The translations under genes and the position numbers were made by a program. Below the pieces are notes generated by a model. The model did no database searches. It worked only from the letters and a program-made list of their open reading frames with translations, and was not told the origin of the DNA. A stretch of DNA of 64,000 bases from Polaribacter sejongensis (lineage in GTDB: Bacteria; Bacteroidota; Bacteroidia; Flavobacteriales; Flavobacteriaceae): the NCBI RefSeq assembly GCF_038024065.1, contig NZ_CP150667.1:558001-622000 (forward strand), written 5' to 3'. Each line of letters begins with the position of its first letter. The stretch's first letter is position 1. Shown piece after piece: positions 8,459 to 17,684 of the stretch.

Positions 8459-11029
8459 TTAATTAGAAATTTTTCTATCTACCAACTGTTTTTGTTGCTG
8501 AGAGTGGTTAAAGTAAGTGTCTGAAACAGATAAAGATGTTAAGTGTAATAAATCACTTAAATCAGACAGTAAATTGTCTAACTTTTTACGCATATTAGAT
8601 GCTTCATCAATTTCTAGAATTTCTTCTAGCGATAAACTTTCAATTTTTTGAATTACCGTATTGATGTTTTTTTGACAAATAGTCATTTCTACAGATGTAT
8701 TTGTATTCGGTAACTTATCAATATCTTTCTTAATCCTTTTTACTTGATACATTAAAGATCTAGAATATTCTTTATCTAAAAGTAATAACTTTAAGACGTT
8801 TTCTATACTTAGATAAGACTTGTAACTGTATCTATAAATGTTTAAACTTTCGTGACTATTTAAAAGTGATTCTAAAACTTCATACTCTAATTCCTCATTA
8901 TAATTTACAATAATTAAAGACCTAAATTTCTCTATAGTCATAGATGCTTGTTCTATCTGCAAACCAATAAAGTAGAGTAGAAGTCCTTGTCTTACTAATA
9001 TACTTTCTTCTGACAAAGCCATAAAAGCAATCAATCTTGTAATTATTTTATCAAAGAACTTAGATAACGTAGAAATAGTGTAAACCTTTTCTTCTTTAAG
9101 TTTTGTAAGTTGTTTTTGAATTCCATCAAAAACACGCCACATATCTTTAGACCATAGATTTCTAAGGGAATAATAAGAATTGTTAAAACTCTGCATAGAT
9201 TGAGCAAAACCTCCAATTCTCTGGTTATCTAAAGTAAGCGACTTTAATTCTTTAAGAGGATTCTTTAATGCTTCCTCTTCATTTTCTCCTGTAAAACCAG
9301 GAAACGTAGATGTAATGTTTGTAATAGATTGAAATAATATTTTTAAACTTTCAGATTCAGATTTTCTTTCATCATTATATTGTACATGCGTCATTTGGTT
9401 TAAAACCATACGTAAATACCTTGCTGTAAATAAAGTTCTACCCAAATATCTACCAGACCAATATAGGTTTTCGGCAGTATTACTAGGTACGTCATTAATA
9501 CTTTCTGCCTGATTGGAAACGCTCTTATTCCAAGAATAGTTTTGTAAGTAATTTTGTTTTTTATCACTAACAATCCAAAAATCTTTACTAGTTCCTCCTC
9601 GTTGATTAGATACAAAAAGTTCTTCACGCTCTGTGGCAACTCTAACTAAACCACCAGGCATAACGCTATAACTATCTTGTTTTGCTATAGAAAAAGTTCT
9701 ACACACAATTTTGCGAGGTTCTAATTTATCATCAATAAAATTAGGAGCTGTAGAAAAAGATATTTTTTCTTGTGCTACAAATCTATTTGGGTTTTCTAAA
9801 ATTTCTTCTTTTAGTTCCTTTAATTCTTCTTTGCTTAAAAACTCACAAAAATAGATATGTTCTCTATGTGATCTGTCTATTCTTTTTACTACATAAGAAG
9901 GTAAATCTTCTAAAACATGTTTTCTTTCTTTTTCTTGTCCGCACCACCAAGAAGCAATTTGAGGTAGAATTAACTTTTCTTTCAAGAAAAATTTGCAAAT
10001 ATTCTCCATAAACGGAATTAAAGCAGGGTTTTCTAAAACACCACTTCCAATAGGGTTTACGATGGCAACGTTTTGTAAACGAACCACTTCTAATAAACCA
10101 GCAACTCCTAAGTAAGAATCTTCTCTTAATTCTAGAGGATCCATAAAGCTATCGTCTACACGTCTTAAAATAACATCAACTTGTTTTAATCCTTTTAAAG
10201 ATTTTAACCAAACTTTTCCGTGTCTTACCACTAAATCATTTCCTTTTACCAAAGGATGACCTAAAAATGAAGACAAATAAGAATGTTCGAAATAGGTTTC
10301 ATTATGTGGACCAGGTGTTAAAATAACCACCATTGGGTTCTCTGAATTAGACGGAGCTACACTTAATAATAATTTGTTAAAATCATTAAAAAAAGTAGAA
10401 GGTTGCCTAACGTTTACATGCTTATATATTTCAGGAATAATTTTAGTTGTAGAAAATCTATTTTCTAAAGCATATCCCATCCCAGAAGGGGCTTGTGTTC
10501 TGTCATTTACAACCCACATTCGACCGTCTGGACCTCTCGCTAAATCTACTGCGTGTACCAGTAATTGTTTTGCTGTTTTATATTCAATTTGATCACAAGA
10601 ACGTAAAAAACCACGATGTGCGTAAATTACTTCGGGCGGAATAATTCCGTTTTTAAGCAATTCACGTTTTCCGTATAAATCTTTTAAAATAAGGTTTAAT
10701 ATTTCAGATCTTTGTTGAATTCCTTTTTCAATTTCGCTCCATTCTTTCTGATGGATTATAAACGGAACTACGTTTAAATTCCAAGGTCTATTTAACCCTT
10801 TAGGATCGTTATATACATTATAGGTAACACCATTTTCTGCCAATAACCAATCTATATCAACTTGTTTAGAAGCTAATTTTTTAGGTCCAATTTTTTGTAA
10901 ATTGTCTAATAAAACTTTCCAATCTGATGTGTCTTCCATTTTAGAGATTAATAGTTCATCATATTTACTTTTATTTAAAAAATAATCGTGTAAGATTGTT
11001 TTTTCAATTTGATTTTCTTCTATCGTCAT
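8459..11029 (-). CDS. Fused circularly permuted ATP-grasp and alpha-E protein
   Basis: An 856-residue fusion that joins in one chain the two domains encoded separately at 4941-7427. Residues 1 to about 480 are ATP-grasp-like (VVNDRTQAPSGMGYALENR, VDVILRRVDDSFMDPLELR, SNQRGGTSKDFWIVSD), and about 500 to 856 are alpha-E (NTAENLYWSGRYLGRTLFTARYL). Where the stand-alone paralogue has the glycine-rich loop VKPVDESGGYG, this protein reads VKRIDRSHREHIY, so the nucleotide loop is altered; this may be typical of the fused subfamily or may mean loss of ATP turnover. The gene sits between the DUF2126 gene, 27 bases upstream, and the transglutaminase gene, one base downstream. Confidence 0.88.
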   Translation of the reverse strand: MTIEENQIEKTILHDYFLNKSKYDELLISKMEDTSDWKVLLDNLQKIGPKKLASKQVDIDWLLAENGVTYNVYNDPKGLNRPWNLNVVPFIIHQKEWSEIEKGIQQRSEILNLILKDLYGKRELLKNGIIPPEVIYAHRGFLRSCDQIEYKTAKQLLVHAVDLARGPDGRMWVVNDRTQAPSGMGYALENRFSTTKIIPEIYKHVNVRQPSTFFNDFNKLLLSVAPSNSENPMVVILTPGPHNETYFEHSYLSSFLGHPLVKGNDLVVRHGKVWLKSLKGLKQVDVILRRVDDSFMDPLELREDSYLGVAGLLEVVRLQNVAIVNPIGSGVLENPALIPFMENICKFFLKEKLILPQIASWWCGQEKERKHVLEDLPSYVVKRIDRSHREHIYFCEFLSKEELKELKEEILENPNRFVAQEKISFSTAPNFIDDKLEPRKIVCRTFSIAKQDSYSVMPGGLVRVATEREELFVSNQRGGTSKDFWIVSDKKQNYLQNYSWNKSVSNQAESINDVPSNTAENLYWSGRYLGRTLFTARYLRMVLNQMTHVQYNDERKSESESLKILFQSITNITSTFPGFTGENEEEALKNPLKELKSLTLDNQRIGGFAQSMQSFNNSYYSLRNLWSKDMWRVFDGIQKQLTKLKEEKVYTISTLSKFFDKIITRLIAFMALSEESILVRQGLLLYFIGLQIEQASMTIEKFRSLIIVNYNEELEYEVLESLLNSHESLNIYRYSYKSYLSIENVLKLLLLDKEYSRSLMYQVKRIKKDIDKLPNTNTSVEMTICQKNINTVIQKIESLSLEEILEIDEASNMRKKLDNLLSDLSDLLHLTSLSVSDTYFNHSQQQKQLVDRKISN

Positions 11030-11056
11030 ATTTCATGCTACCTATAATAAATTCCC

Positions 11057-14000
11057 CTACTTTTTTCTTAAATCTAGGGTATAAGGAAATTCAAAATTAA
11101 CAGGTAATTCTTTAAACTTAAATCGCTTAGAACTACTGTTGGTTTCTACACTTCTACTAGTGCTTTCTGTATTTGGGTTGATACTTTCCACAGGATCAAT
11201 TTCACCTTGTGTATGTCCAAATTCCCAGAAACGATTAATTCGTCTCGATTCTGCTTCATAACTATTTACTGGATATTCATCATAAGATCTTCCTCCTGGA
11301 TGCGCTACAAAATAAGTACAACCTCCAATAGAGCGTTTATTCCAAGTATCTACAATATCAAAAACAAGTGGAGTATCTACAGGGATTGTTGGGTGTAAAG
11401 CAGAAAACGGATCCCAAGCTTTATAACGAACACCTGCTACATACTCTCCATGAACGCCTGTTTTGTTTAATTGTACTTTAACGCCGTTACAACTTAACAC
11501 AAAACGGTCTTCGTTAAAATTAGAAACTTTTACTTGTAATCTTTCTAATGAAGAATCTACATATCTAGCAGTTCCACCGCCAGTGATTTCTTCACCCAAA
11601 ACATTCCAAGGTTCTATACCAGCTCTTAATTCTAAATGAATATTATTAATGTCTACCATCCCATGTAATGGGAATCTAAATTCGAAAAATGGATCGAACC
11701 AATCTTCTTTAAATTCGTATCCTGCTTTATTTAATTGGTCTACAATATCTTTAATGTCTTCTCTTACGTAATGTTCTATTAAGAATTTATCGTGTAATTC
11801 TGTTCCCCAACGAACTAAATTATGTTCGTAAGGTTTTTTCCAGAACCATGCAACCAAAGTTCTAACCAATAACATTTGTACCAAACTCATTTTAGGATGT
11901 GGAGGCATATCAAATCCACGTAATTCTAAAATCCCTAATCTTCCTGTAGAAGAATCAGGAGAGTATAATTTATCAATACAAAATTCTGCTCTGTGCGTGT
12001 TTCCTGTTAAATCAGTTAATAAATGTCTAAACAATCTATCTGTTAACCAAAAAGGAACTTCGCCATCTTTCGGAATTTGATTAAACGCAATTTCTAACTC
12101 GTATAAATTGTCTAAACGAGCTTCATCAACTCTTGGTGCCTGACTCGTTGGACCAACAAATGAGCCCGAAAATAAATAAGTTAATCCTGGGTGATGTTGC
12201 CAAAAAGTTAATAAACTACGCAATAAACTTGGTTTACGTAATAAAGGACTATCTGCTGGAGTGGTACCTCCTAAAGTAACATGGTTTCCTCCACCAGTTC
12301 CGGTGTGTTTACCATCTAACATAAACTTTTCTGTACCTAATCTTGCTTTTTTAGCTTCATCATAGAAAGTAAATGTGTTTTTACACAAGTCCTCCCAATT
12401 GGTAACTGGGTGAACGTTTACTTCAATAACCGCAGGATCTGGTGTTATTTTTAGAGACTCTAATCTGTTATCATGTGGTGGTTCATACCCCTCCATAATA
12501 ACAGGTACATTTAATTCTCTTGCCGTAAGCTCTATAGAGGCTATTAAATCTAAAAACATTTCTGCCGTTTCTAAAGGCGGTAGAAATAAATATAATTTTT
12601 GATCTCTTATTTCTGCACAAAGTGCGGTACGTACAAAATAGTCTGGTTGGTTTGGCTCTAAACCATAATCTAAAAATTCTTGATGTCTTTTCTTAACAAT
12701 ATTTTTAAAACTCGGTAAACGCTTCTTTTTAGAAAATAAGTCTGGTTCATGAATTGGGAAAATCTCGTGTTCTGGTTTTTCCATTAAAGAATCTAATGGT
12801 AATCTTAATCCCATAGGAGAATTCCCTGGAGTTAAAAAGATGTGTTGTCTTCTAAAAGTCCAAGCACTACTAAACCATTTGTCTTCTGTTTTATTTAAAG
12901 GAAGTAAATAACCAACAGGTGTAGATGCGCCTTTTTCATAAATTTCATGTAATTTTTTGCGTGCTAAAGAGCCGTCTTTATCTTTTGCAGGATCTATATC
13001 TATCGGTAAATTACCTTGCTCCCATAAATGATAAAAAGGATCTTCGAAACTTGGTAAAATATGTTCTCCAGAAACGCGCAAGTATTTAGTAAGCGTTTCT
13101 AAAAATAATTTATCAGAATTTTCTGGAACAATAGGATTATCAGCATAGCTGGATAAATACTTTTTGTTGAACCAAATTGGTCTACCATCTTTACGCCAAC
13201 AAATTTCTATTTGCCATCTTGGTAAAGGTTCTCCAGGATACCATTTACCTTGGGCATGATGCAAAACAGCTCCATTACCAAATTTGTCATACAAACCTTT
13301 GGTTAAGTCGCCTGCTAATTTTCTTTTATTAGGTCCATCTGCAGTTGTGTTCCATTCTGGAGATTCTAAATCATCTATAGATATAAAAGTAGGTTCGCCT
13401 CCCATTGTTAAACGAACATCTCCTTTTTCTAGTTGTTTTTCTACTTTATTTCCAAGTTTGTATACTTCTTTCCATTGTTCGTCTGTATACGGTTTTGTAA
13501 CTCTTGGAGATTCTAAAATTCTTGTTACTTTATTTTCAAAAAAGAATTCTGTTTCACATTTATCAGACATTCCAGAAACTGGTGCAGCACTTTCAAAAGA
13601 AGGTGTACATGCTAAAGGAATATGACCTTCACTTGCTAAAAGACCAGAAGTGGCATCAAAACCAATCCAACCAGCACCTGGTAAATATACTTCTGCCCAA
13701 GCGTGTAAGTCTGTAAAATCTTCTTCTGGACCAGAAGGACCGTCTAAAGATTTTTCATCTGATTTTAATTGCACTAAATACCCAGAAACAAAACGAGCTC
13801 CAAAACCTAAGTGACGTAAAGTTTGTACAAATAACCATGCATAATCTCTACAAGAACCATTTTTTTGATTCAAAGTTTCTTCACAAGTTTGAACACCAGG
13901 GTCCATTCTTATATTATAATTTAAAAACTCATAAATTTTTTGATTGATATCAATTAAAAAATAAATGGTTTTTCTTGGCGTATAATCTAATGTTTTTATA

Positions 14001-14389
14001 AACTCTTCTAATAATTTTCCTTTATCAGTAATTTCTAAATAAGGTTGTAGTTCTTTCTTTACAGTTTCTGTATACACAAAAGGATATTCTTCTGCATACT
14101 CTTCAATAAAGAAATCAAAAGGGTTTATGGTTTTTAAATCGGCAATAATTTCAACATCAATAGACATCTCATCTGTTTTCTCAGGAAAAACCAAACGTGC
14201 CACATAATTTCCAAAAGGATCTTGTTGCCAATTAAAGAATTGTTCTTCTGGCGTAATTTTAATAGAATAAGATTCTATAGGTGTTCTGGAGTGTGGTGCT
14301 GGTCTTAGCCTAAAAATATGAGGAGATAATGATACTTTTCTATCATATTTATAAGTCGTTTTGTGTGATATTACGATTTTTAATGCCAT
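11057..14389 (-). CDS. Transglutaminase-DUF2126 (putative amidoligase) fusion protein
   Basis: An 1110-residue protein and the first gene of the minus-strand group. Residues 1 to about 290 form a transglutaminase-like unit with C180 in NGSCRDYAW and H229 in DLHAWAEVYLPG. Residues from about 310 to 1100 match DUF2126, a family classed as a putative glutamine-synthetase/GCS2-like amidoligase; recognisable stretches are TMGGEPTF, GTGGGNHVTLGGTTPADSPL and FVGPTSQAPRVDEAR. The pairing suggests one half makes and the other breaks or transfers an amide bond. The substrate is unknown. There is no signal peptide, so a cytoplasmic place is likely. Length is normal for this family. Confidence 0.88.
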   Translation of the reverse strand: MALKIVISHKTTYKYDRKVSLSPHIFRLRPAPHSRTPIESYSIKITPEEQFFNWQQDPFGNYVARLVFPEKTDEMSIDVEIIADLKTINPFDFFIEEYAEEYPFVYTETVKKELQPYLEITDKGKLLEEFIKTLDYTPRKTIYFLIDINQKIYEFLNYNIRMDPGVQTCEETLNQKNGSCRDYAWLFVQTLRHLGFGARFVSGYLVQLKSDEKSLDGPSGPEEDFTDLHAWAEVYLPGAGWIGFDATSGLLASEGHIPLACTPSFESAAPVSGMSDKCETEFFFENKVTRILESPRVTKPYTDEQWKEVYKLGNKVEKQLEKGDVRLTMGGEPTFISIDDLESPEWNTTADGPNKRKLAGDLTKGLYDKFGNGAVLHHAQGKWYPGEPLPRWQIEICWRKDGRPIWFNKKYLSSYADNPIVPENSDKLFLETLTKYLRVSGEHILPSFEDPFYHLWEQGNLPIDIDPAKDKDGSLARKKLHEIYEKGASTPVGYLLPLNKTEDKWFSSAWTFRRQHIFLTPGNSPMGLRLPLDSLMEKPEHEIFPIHEPDLFSKKKRLPSFKNIVKKRHQEFLDYGLEPNQPDYFVRTALCAEIRDQKLYLFLPPLETAEMFLDLIASIELTARELNVPVIMEGYEPPHDNRLESLKITPDPAVIEVNVHPVTNWEDLCKNTFTFYDEAKKARLGTEKFMLDGKHTGTGGGNHVTLGGTTPADSPLLRKPSLLRSLLTFWQHHPGLTYLFSGSFVGPTSQAPRVDEARLDNLYELEIAFNQIPKDGEVPFWLTDRLFRHLLTDLTGNTHRAEFCIDKLYSPDSSTGRLGILELRGFDMPPHPKMSLVQMLLVRTLVAWFWKKPYEHNLVRWGTELHDKFLIEHYVREDIKDIVDQLNKAGYEFKEDWFDPFFEFRFPLHGMVDINNIHLELRAGIEPWNVLGEEITGGGTARYVDSSLERLQVKVSNFNEDRFVLSCNGVKVQLNKTGVHGEYVAGVRYKAWDPFSALHPTIPVDTPLVFDIVDTWNKRSIGGCTYFVAHPGGRSYDEYPVNSYEAESRRINRFWEFGHTQGEIDPVESINPNTESTSRSVETNSSSKRFKFKELPVNFEFPYTLDLRKK

Positions 14390-14902
14390 GTATACATATA
14401 TGTTTTGAGTGCAAATTACTTAGTTAATCTTACTTAACCTTTCAAAATAAAGCGAAAAAAAACGCCGGCAAATTTAAGTATTTATTATTCTAAATAACTT
14501 AAAATCCATAATAAAAAAGAGATTCAAAAAGCATTACAGCTTCATAATAAATCTATTTTTAATATCGTTTTGGAATACTTTTATTTTTTATAAATTTAGT
14601 AATAAAACTACAGAATACCTTCATTAATACATATATATTAATACTATTTATTAGTGTTGTAATAATTTTTTTACAATAAAAATGTTAAAATGATAATTTG
14701 ATAAATTTAAGAGCAATAACTACTTACTCACTTAAAAGTTGTAAGCTTTATAATTTTTAAACAAAGCAATGAATTAAAACATTATTTTTTTTGATTCCTC
14801 AAAATAATTTAAGATAAGTTGTAATAATCTGTGAATATGATAACTATCATATAATAAAAACAAGATGTATGCTAAATTTGATGAAATTTAAACATAAAAA
14901 TT
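14390..14902. other. Intergenic region between the divergent amidoligase and methylmalonyl-CoA operons
   Basis: These 513 A+T-rich bases contain no plausible gene on either strand. The only structured part I can support is the palindrome plus -7 motif close to the epimerase gene, entered separately at 14835-14880. The minus-strand promoter for the DUF2126 gene should lie within the first 100 bases; the candidate TAATTTG there is one base shorter than the consensus. Confidence 0.5.
14835..14880 (+). promoter_or_regulatory. Candidate promoter and operator of the methylmalonyl-CoA operon
   Basis: The -7 element TAAATTTG at 14873-14880 fits the Bacteroidota consensus TAnnTTTG and lies 22 bases before the epimerase ATG. 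Exactly 20 bases upstream, where the -33 element belongs, no TTTG is found but there is a perfect palindrome, ATATGATAACTATCATAT (14835-14852). A palindrome replacing a weak -33 box suggests an activator or repressor site. Confidence 0.5.
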
Positions 14903-15307
14903 ATGAATATTTCACATATAGAGCATTTAGGTATTGCTGTTGAAAATTTAGAAGTTTCAATAAAATATTACGAAGAAGTTTTAGGTTTAAAATGTTATTC
15001 TATAGAAGAGGTTGTCGATCAGAAAGTGAAGACAGCCTTTTTTTTGGTAGGTAATACAAAAATAGAATTATTAGAGAGTACTTCTCCGGATGGTCCAATA
15101 GGTAAATTTATAGAGAAAAAGGGACAAGGTATTCATCATATAGCCTTTGCAGTACCAAATGCAACAGAAGCTTTAAAAACTGCAGAAGAACGCGGAGTGA
15201 GACTTGTAGATAAGGTTTCTAGAAAAGGTGCAGAAGGGTTAAATATTGGCTTTCTCCATCCTAAATCTACCTTAGGAGTGCTTACAGAACTTTGTTCTAA
15301 AGAATAA
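14903..15307 (+). CDS. mce: Methylmalonyl-CoA epimerase
   Basis: A 134-residue glyoxalase/VOC-fold enzyme that interconverts (2R)- and (2S)-methylmalonyl-CoA, linking the mutase to the carboxylase or decarboxylase. The N-terminal [24 protein letters not shown] and the central [11 protein letters not shown] carry the metal-binding histidines, and the end [14 protein letters not shown] carries the glutamate typical of the family. Length is normal. It is the first gene of the operon and lies 25 bases before the carboxyltransferase gene. Confidence 0.93.
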   Translation: MNISHIEHLGIAVENLEVSIKYYEEVLGLKCYSIEEVVDQKVKTAFFLVGNTKIELLESTSPDGPIGKFIEKKGQGIHHIAFAVPNATEALKTAEERGVRLVDKVSRKGAEGLNIGFLHPKSTLGVLTELCSKE

Positions 15308-15332
15308 TTTTAAAGAAAATACTTATATAAAA

Positions 15333-16892
15333 ATGGCAAATCAAGATAAAATTAACGAACTCATAGAAAAAAGAGCGGAAGCTAAAATGGGTGGTGGAGA
15401 AAAACGTATCGATTCTCAGCATGCTAAAGGTAAATTAACTGCACGCGAGCGTATAGATATTCTTTTAGACGATGATAGTTTTGAAGAGTTTGATATGTTT
15501 GTAACACACAGAACAAAGTCTTTTGGATTGGATAAACAAATTTACCTTTCGGATGGTGTTGTTACAGGTCATGGTACTATAGACGGCAGAATTGTCTATG
15601 TATTTGCACAAGATTTTACCGTATTCGGAGGTTCTTTATCAGAAACATATGCATTAAAGATATGTAAGGTGATGGATATGGCAATGAAAATTGGTGTTCC
15701 AGTAATTGGTTTAAATGATTCTGGTGGAGCACGTATTCAAGAAGGGGTAAGGTCTTTAGCTGGTTATGCAGAGATTTTTCAAAGAAATATTATGGCTTCT
15801 GGGGTAATTCCTCAAATTTCTTCAATTTTAGGTCCTTGTGCTGGTGGCGCGGTGTATTCTCCGGCTTTAACAGATTTCACTATTATGACAGAAAACACAA
15901 GTTATATGTTTGTTACAGGTCCTAAAGTGGTAAAAACCGTTACTGGTGAAGTTGTTACTGCAGAAGAATTAGGTGGCGCTAAAATTCACTCTACTAGATC
16001 TGGAGTTTCTCACTTCTTAGCAGCAAATGATGAGGAAAACTTATTATTAGTTCGTAAGTTACTAAGTTACTTGCCTTCAAACAATTTAGAAGAAGCGCCA
16101 ATACTTGCATGTAACGACCCAGTTGACAGGTTAGAAGATGCTTTAAATGAAATTATCCCAGAAAATCCTAATCAACCTTATGATATTGTTGATGTAATTT
16201 CAATACTTGCCGATAATGGCGAGTTTACAGAAGTTCATAGAAATTATGCTAGAAATATTTGTGTAGGTTTTGCAAGGTTTAATGGTCGTCCGGTTGGTAT
16301 TGTTGCCAATCAACCAAAATATTATGCAGGTGTTTTAGATATTGATGCTTCTAGAAAAGCTGCACGATTTGTTCGTTTTTGTGATGCCTTTAATATAGCC
16401 ATTGTGACACTTGTTGATGTACCAGGGTTCTTACCGGGAACAGGGCAAGAATATGGCGGAATTATTTTACACGGAGCAAAATTATTATTTGCTTATGGAG
16501 AAGCTACTGTACCTAAAGTTACAATTACACTTCGTAAATCTTATGGAGGAGCGCATGATGTTATGAGTTGTAAGCAACTACGCGGAGATGTAAATTATGC
16601 ATGGCCAACCGCAGAAATTGCTGTAATGGGAGCAAAAGGTGCTGTAGAGGTTTTAGAAGGATCTAATATTAGAAAAATAGAAGATGCGGATGAAAAGCAA
16701 GAGTACATTCAGAAAAAAGAGGATGAGTACACTGCAAGGTTTGCAAATCCTTACATGGCAGCAAAATACGGATTTATAGATGATGTAATCGAGCCAAGAA
16801 ACACTCGTTTCAGAATTATTAGAGCTTTAGAATTACTTCAGAATAAAAAAGATGTAAATCCACCAAAGAAACACTCAAACATTCCATTATAA
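15333..16892 (+). CDS. Carboxyltransferase subunit of methylmalonyl-CoA decarboxylase or propionyl-CoA carboxylase
   Basis: A 519-residue biotin-dependent acyl-CoA carboxyltransferase with two crotonase-like halves. Motifs include [23 protein letters not shown] and [16 protein letters not shown] in the first half and [19 protein letters not shown] in the second. It transfers CO2 between methylmalonyl-CoA and biotin. The family alone does not separate propionyl-CoA carboxylase beta from decarboxylase alpha subunits. The next three genes are gamma, biotin and membrane subunits of a sodium pump, and no biotin carboxylase gene is in the window, so I prefer the decarboxylase. The last A of its stop is the first A of the next gene's ATG. 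Confidence 0.88.
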   Translation: MANQDKINELIEKRAEAKMGGGEKRIDSQHAKGKLTARERIDILLDDDSFEEFDMFVTHRTKSFGLDKQIYLSDGVVTGHGTIDGRIVYVFAQDFTVFGGSLSETYALKICKVMDMAMKIGVPVIGLNDSGGARIQEGVRSLAGYAEIFQRNIMASGVIPQISSILGPCAGGAVYSPALTDFTIMTENTSYMFVTGPKVVKTVTGEVVTAEELGGAKIHSTRSGVSHFLAANDEENLLLVRKLLSYLPSNNLEEAPILACNDPVDRLEDALNEIIPENPNQPYDIVDVISILADNGEFTEVHRNYARNICVGFARFNGRPVGIVANQPKYYAGVLDIDASRKAARFVRFCDAFNIAIVTLVDVPGFLPGTGQEYGGIILHGAKLLFAYGEATVPKVTITLRKSYGGAHDVMSCKQLRGDVNYAWPTAEIAVMGAKGAVEVLEGSNIRKIEDADEKQEYIQKKEDEYTARFANPYMAAKYGFIDDVIEPRNTRFRIIRALELLQNKKDVNPPKKHSNIPL

Positions 16893-17251
16893 TGACATAC
16901 TTAGTTTTAAATACAGAGATTATAAGTGAAGGATACGTTATTTTATTTACAGGATTGTTCATCGTTTTTAGTGCATTGGTATTACTAGCGTTGGTTTTTA
17001 ATTATGGGTTACCCGTAATGCTTTATGTATATAAAATAATTACAAAAGGAAAGGACAAAAAAGTTAGTGAAATTAAGGTAAAAGGGGATAAAGACTTTAC
17101 TGGAGAAATATCTGCGGTTATAGGAGCGGCGGTGCACATGTATACAAGTGAACAGCATGATCATGAAAGTGCAATTTTAACAATTAAACAAGTTAAAAAA
17201 TCATACTCACCTTGGAGTTCTAAAATTTACGGAATTCAAAATAGATTATAA
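16892..17251 (+). CDS. OadG-like gamma subunit of the sodium-pumping decarboxylase
   Basis: A 119-residue protein with one membrane helix near residues 15-45 and a polar tail. It ends in SPWSSKIYGIQNRL, a tail common in Bacteroidota gamma subunits. The gamma subunit ties the carboxyltransferase to the membrane subunit and helps assembly. The sequence is weakly conserved, so the call rests on size, single helix, tail motif and position between the alpha and biotin subunits. Its start overlaps the upstream stop by one base. Confidence 0.8.
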   Translation: MTYLVLNTEIISEGYVILFTGLFIVFSALVLLALVFNYGLPVMLYVYKIITKGKDKKVSEIKVKGDKDFTGEISAVIGAAVHMYTSEQHDHESAILTIKQVKKSYSPWSSKIYGIQNRL

Positions 17252-17254
17252 CAA

Positions 17255-17674
17255 ATGAAAAGCTATAAATTTAAAGTAAACGAAAACGGCTATACCGTTA
17301 ATATAAAATCTCATGAAGATAATATTATTCACCTAGAGGTTAATGGCACTTCTTATGAGGTAAAAATGAAGGAAGAGGTTAAAAAAACGAAGACACCTAC
17401 ATTAGTTCGTGCAGCTTCAAAGCAACCAGCAGCACCTTTACAAGTAAATCCAAAATCTGCAAAAACAAAAATTGTAGCCCCAATTCCTGGAGTTGTTTTA
17501 TCTATTGATGTAAAAGTAGGGGATACACTTAAAGTGGGAGATAGAATGCTTGTTTTAGAAGCAATGAAAATGGAAAATAGCATTGTCTGTGAAAAAGCAG
17601 GTACTATTACAGCTATTAAAATTAGTGTTGGCCAACAGGTGTTGCATGATGAATTAATGATAGAACTAGAATAA
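17255..17674 (+). CDS. Biotin carboxyl carrier subunit of the decarboxylase
   Basis: A 139-residue biotin carrier protein. A flexible Ala/Pro/Lys linker (about 45-70) leads into a biotinyl domain that begins APIPGVVLSIDVKVGD. The biotinylated lysine is K105 in LEAMKMEN, 34 residues before the C-terminus as usual. It shuttles the carboxyl group from the carboxyltransferase to the membrane beta subunit. It starts three bases after the gamma-subunit stop, and the beta subunit follows ten bases after its own stop. Confidence 0.92.
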   Translation: MKSYKFKVNENGYTVNIKSHEDNIIHLEVNGTSYEVKMKEEVKKTKTPTLVRAASKQPAAPLQVNPKSAKTKIVAPIPGVVLSIDVKVGDTLKVGDRMLVLEAMKMENSIVCEKAGTITAIKISVGQQVLHDELMIELE

Positions 17675-17684
17675 AACACGAAAC

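Noticed and set aside
13284..13716. Two overlapping plus-strand frames inside the DUF2126 gene
   Set aside because: The minus strand holds conserved transglutaminase and DUF2126 residues throughout; the plus frames are shadows.
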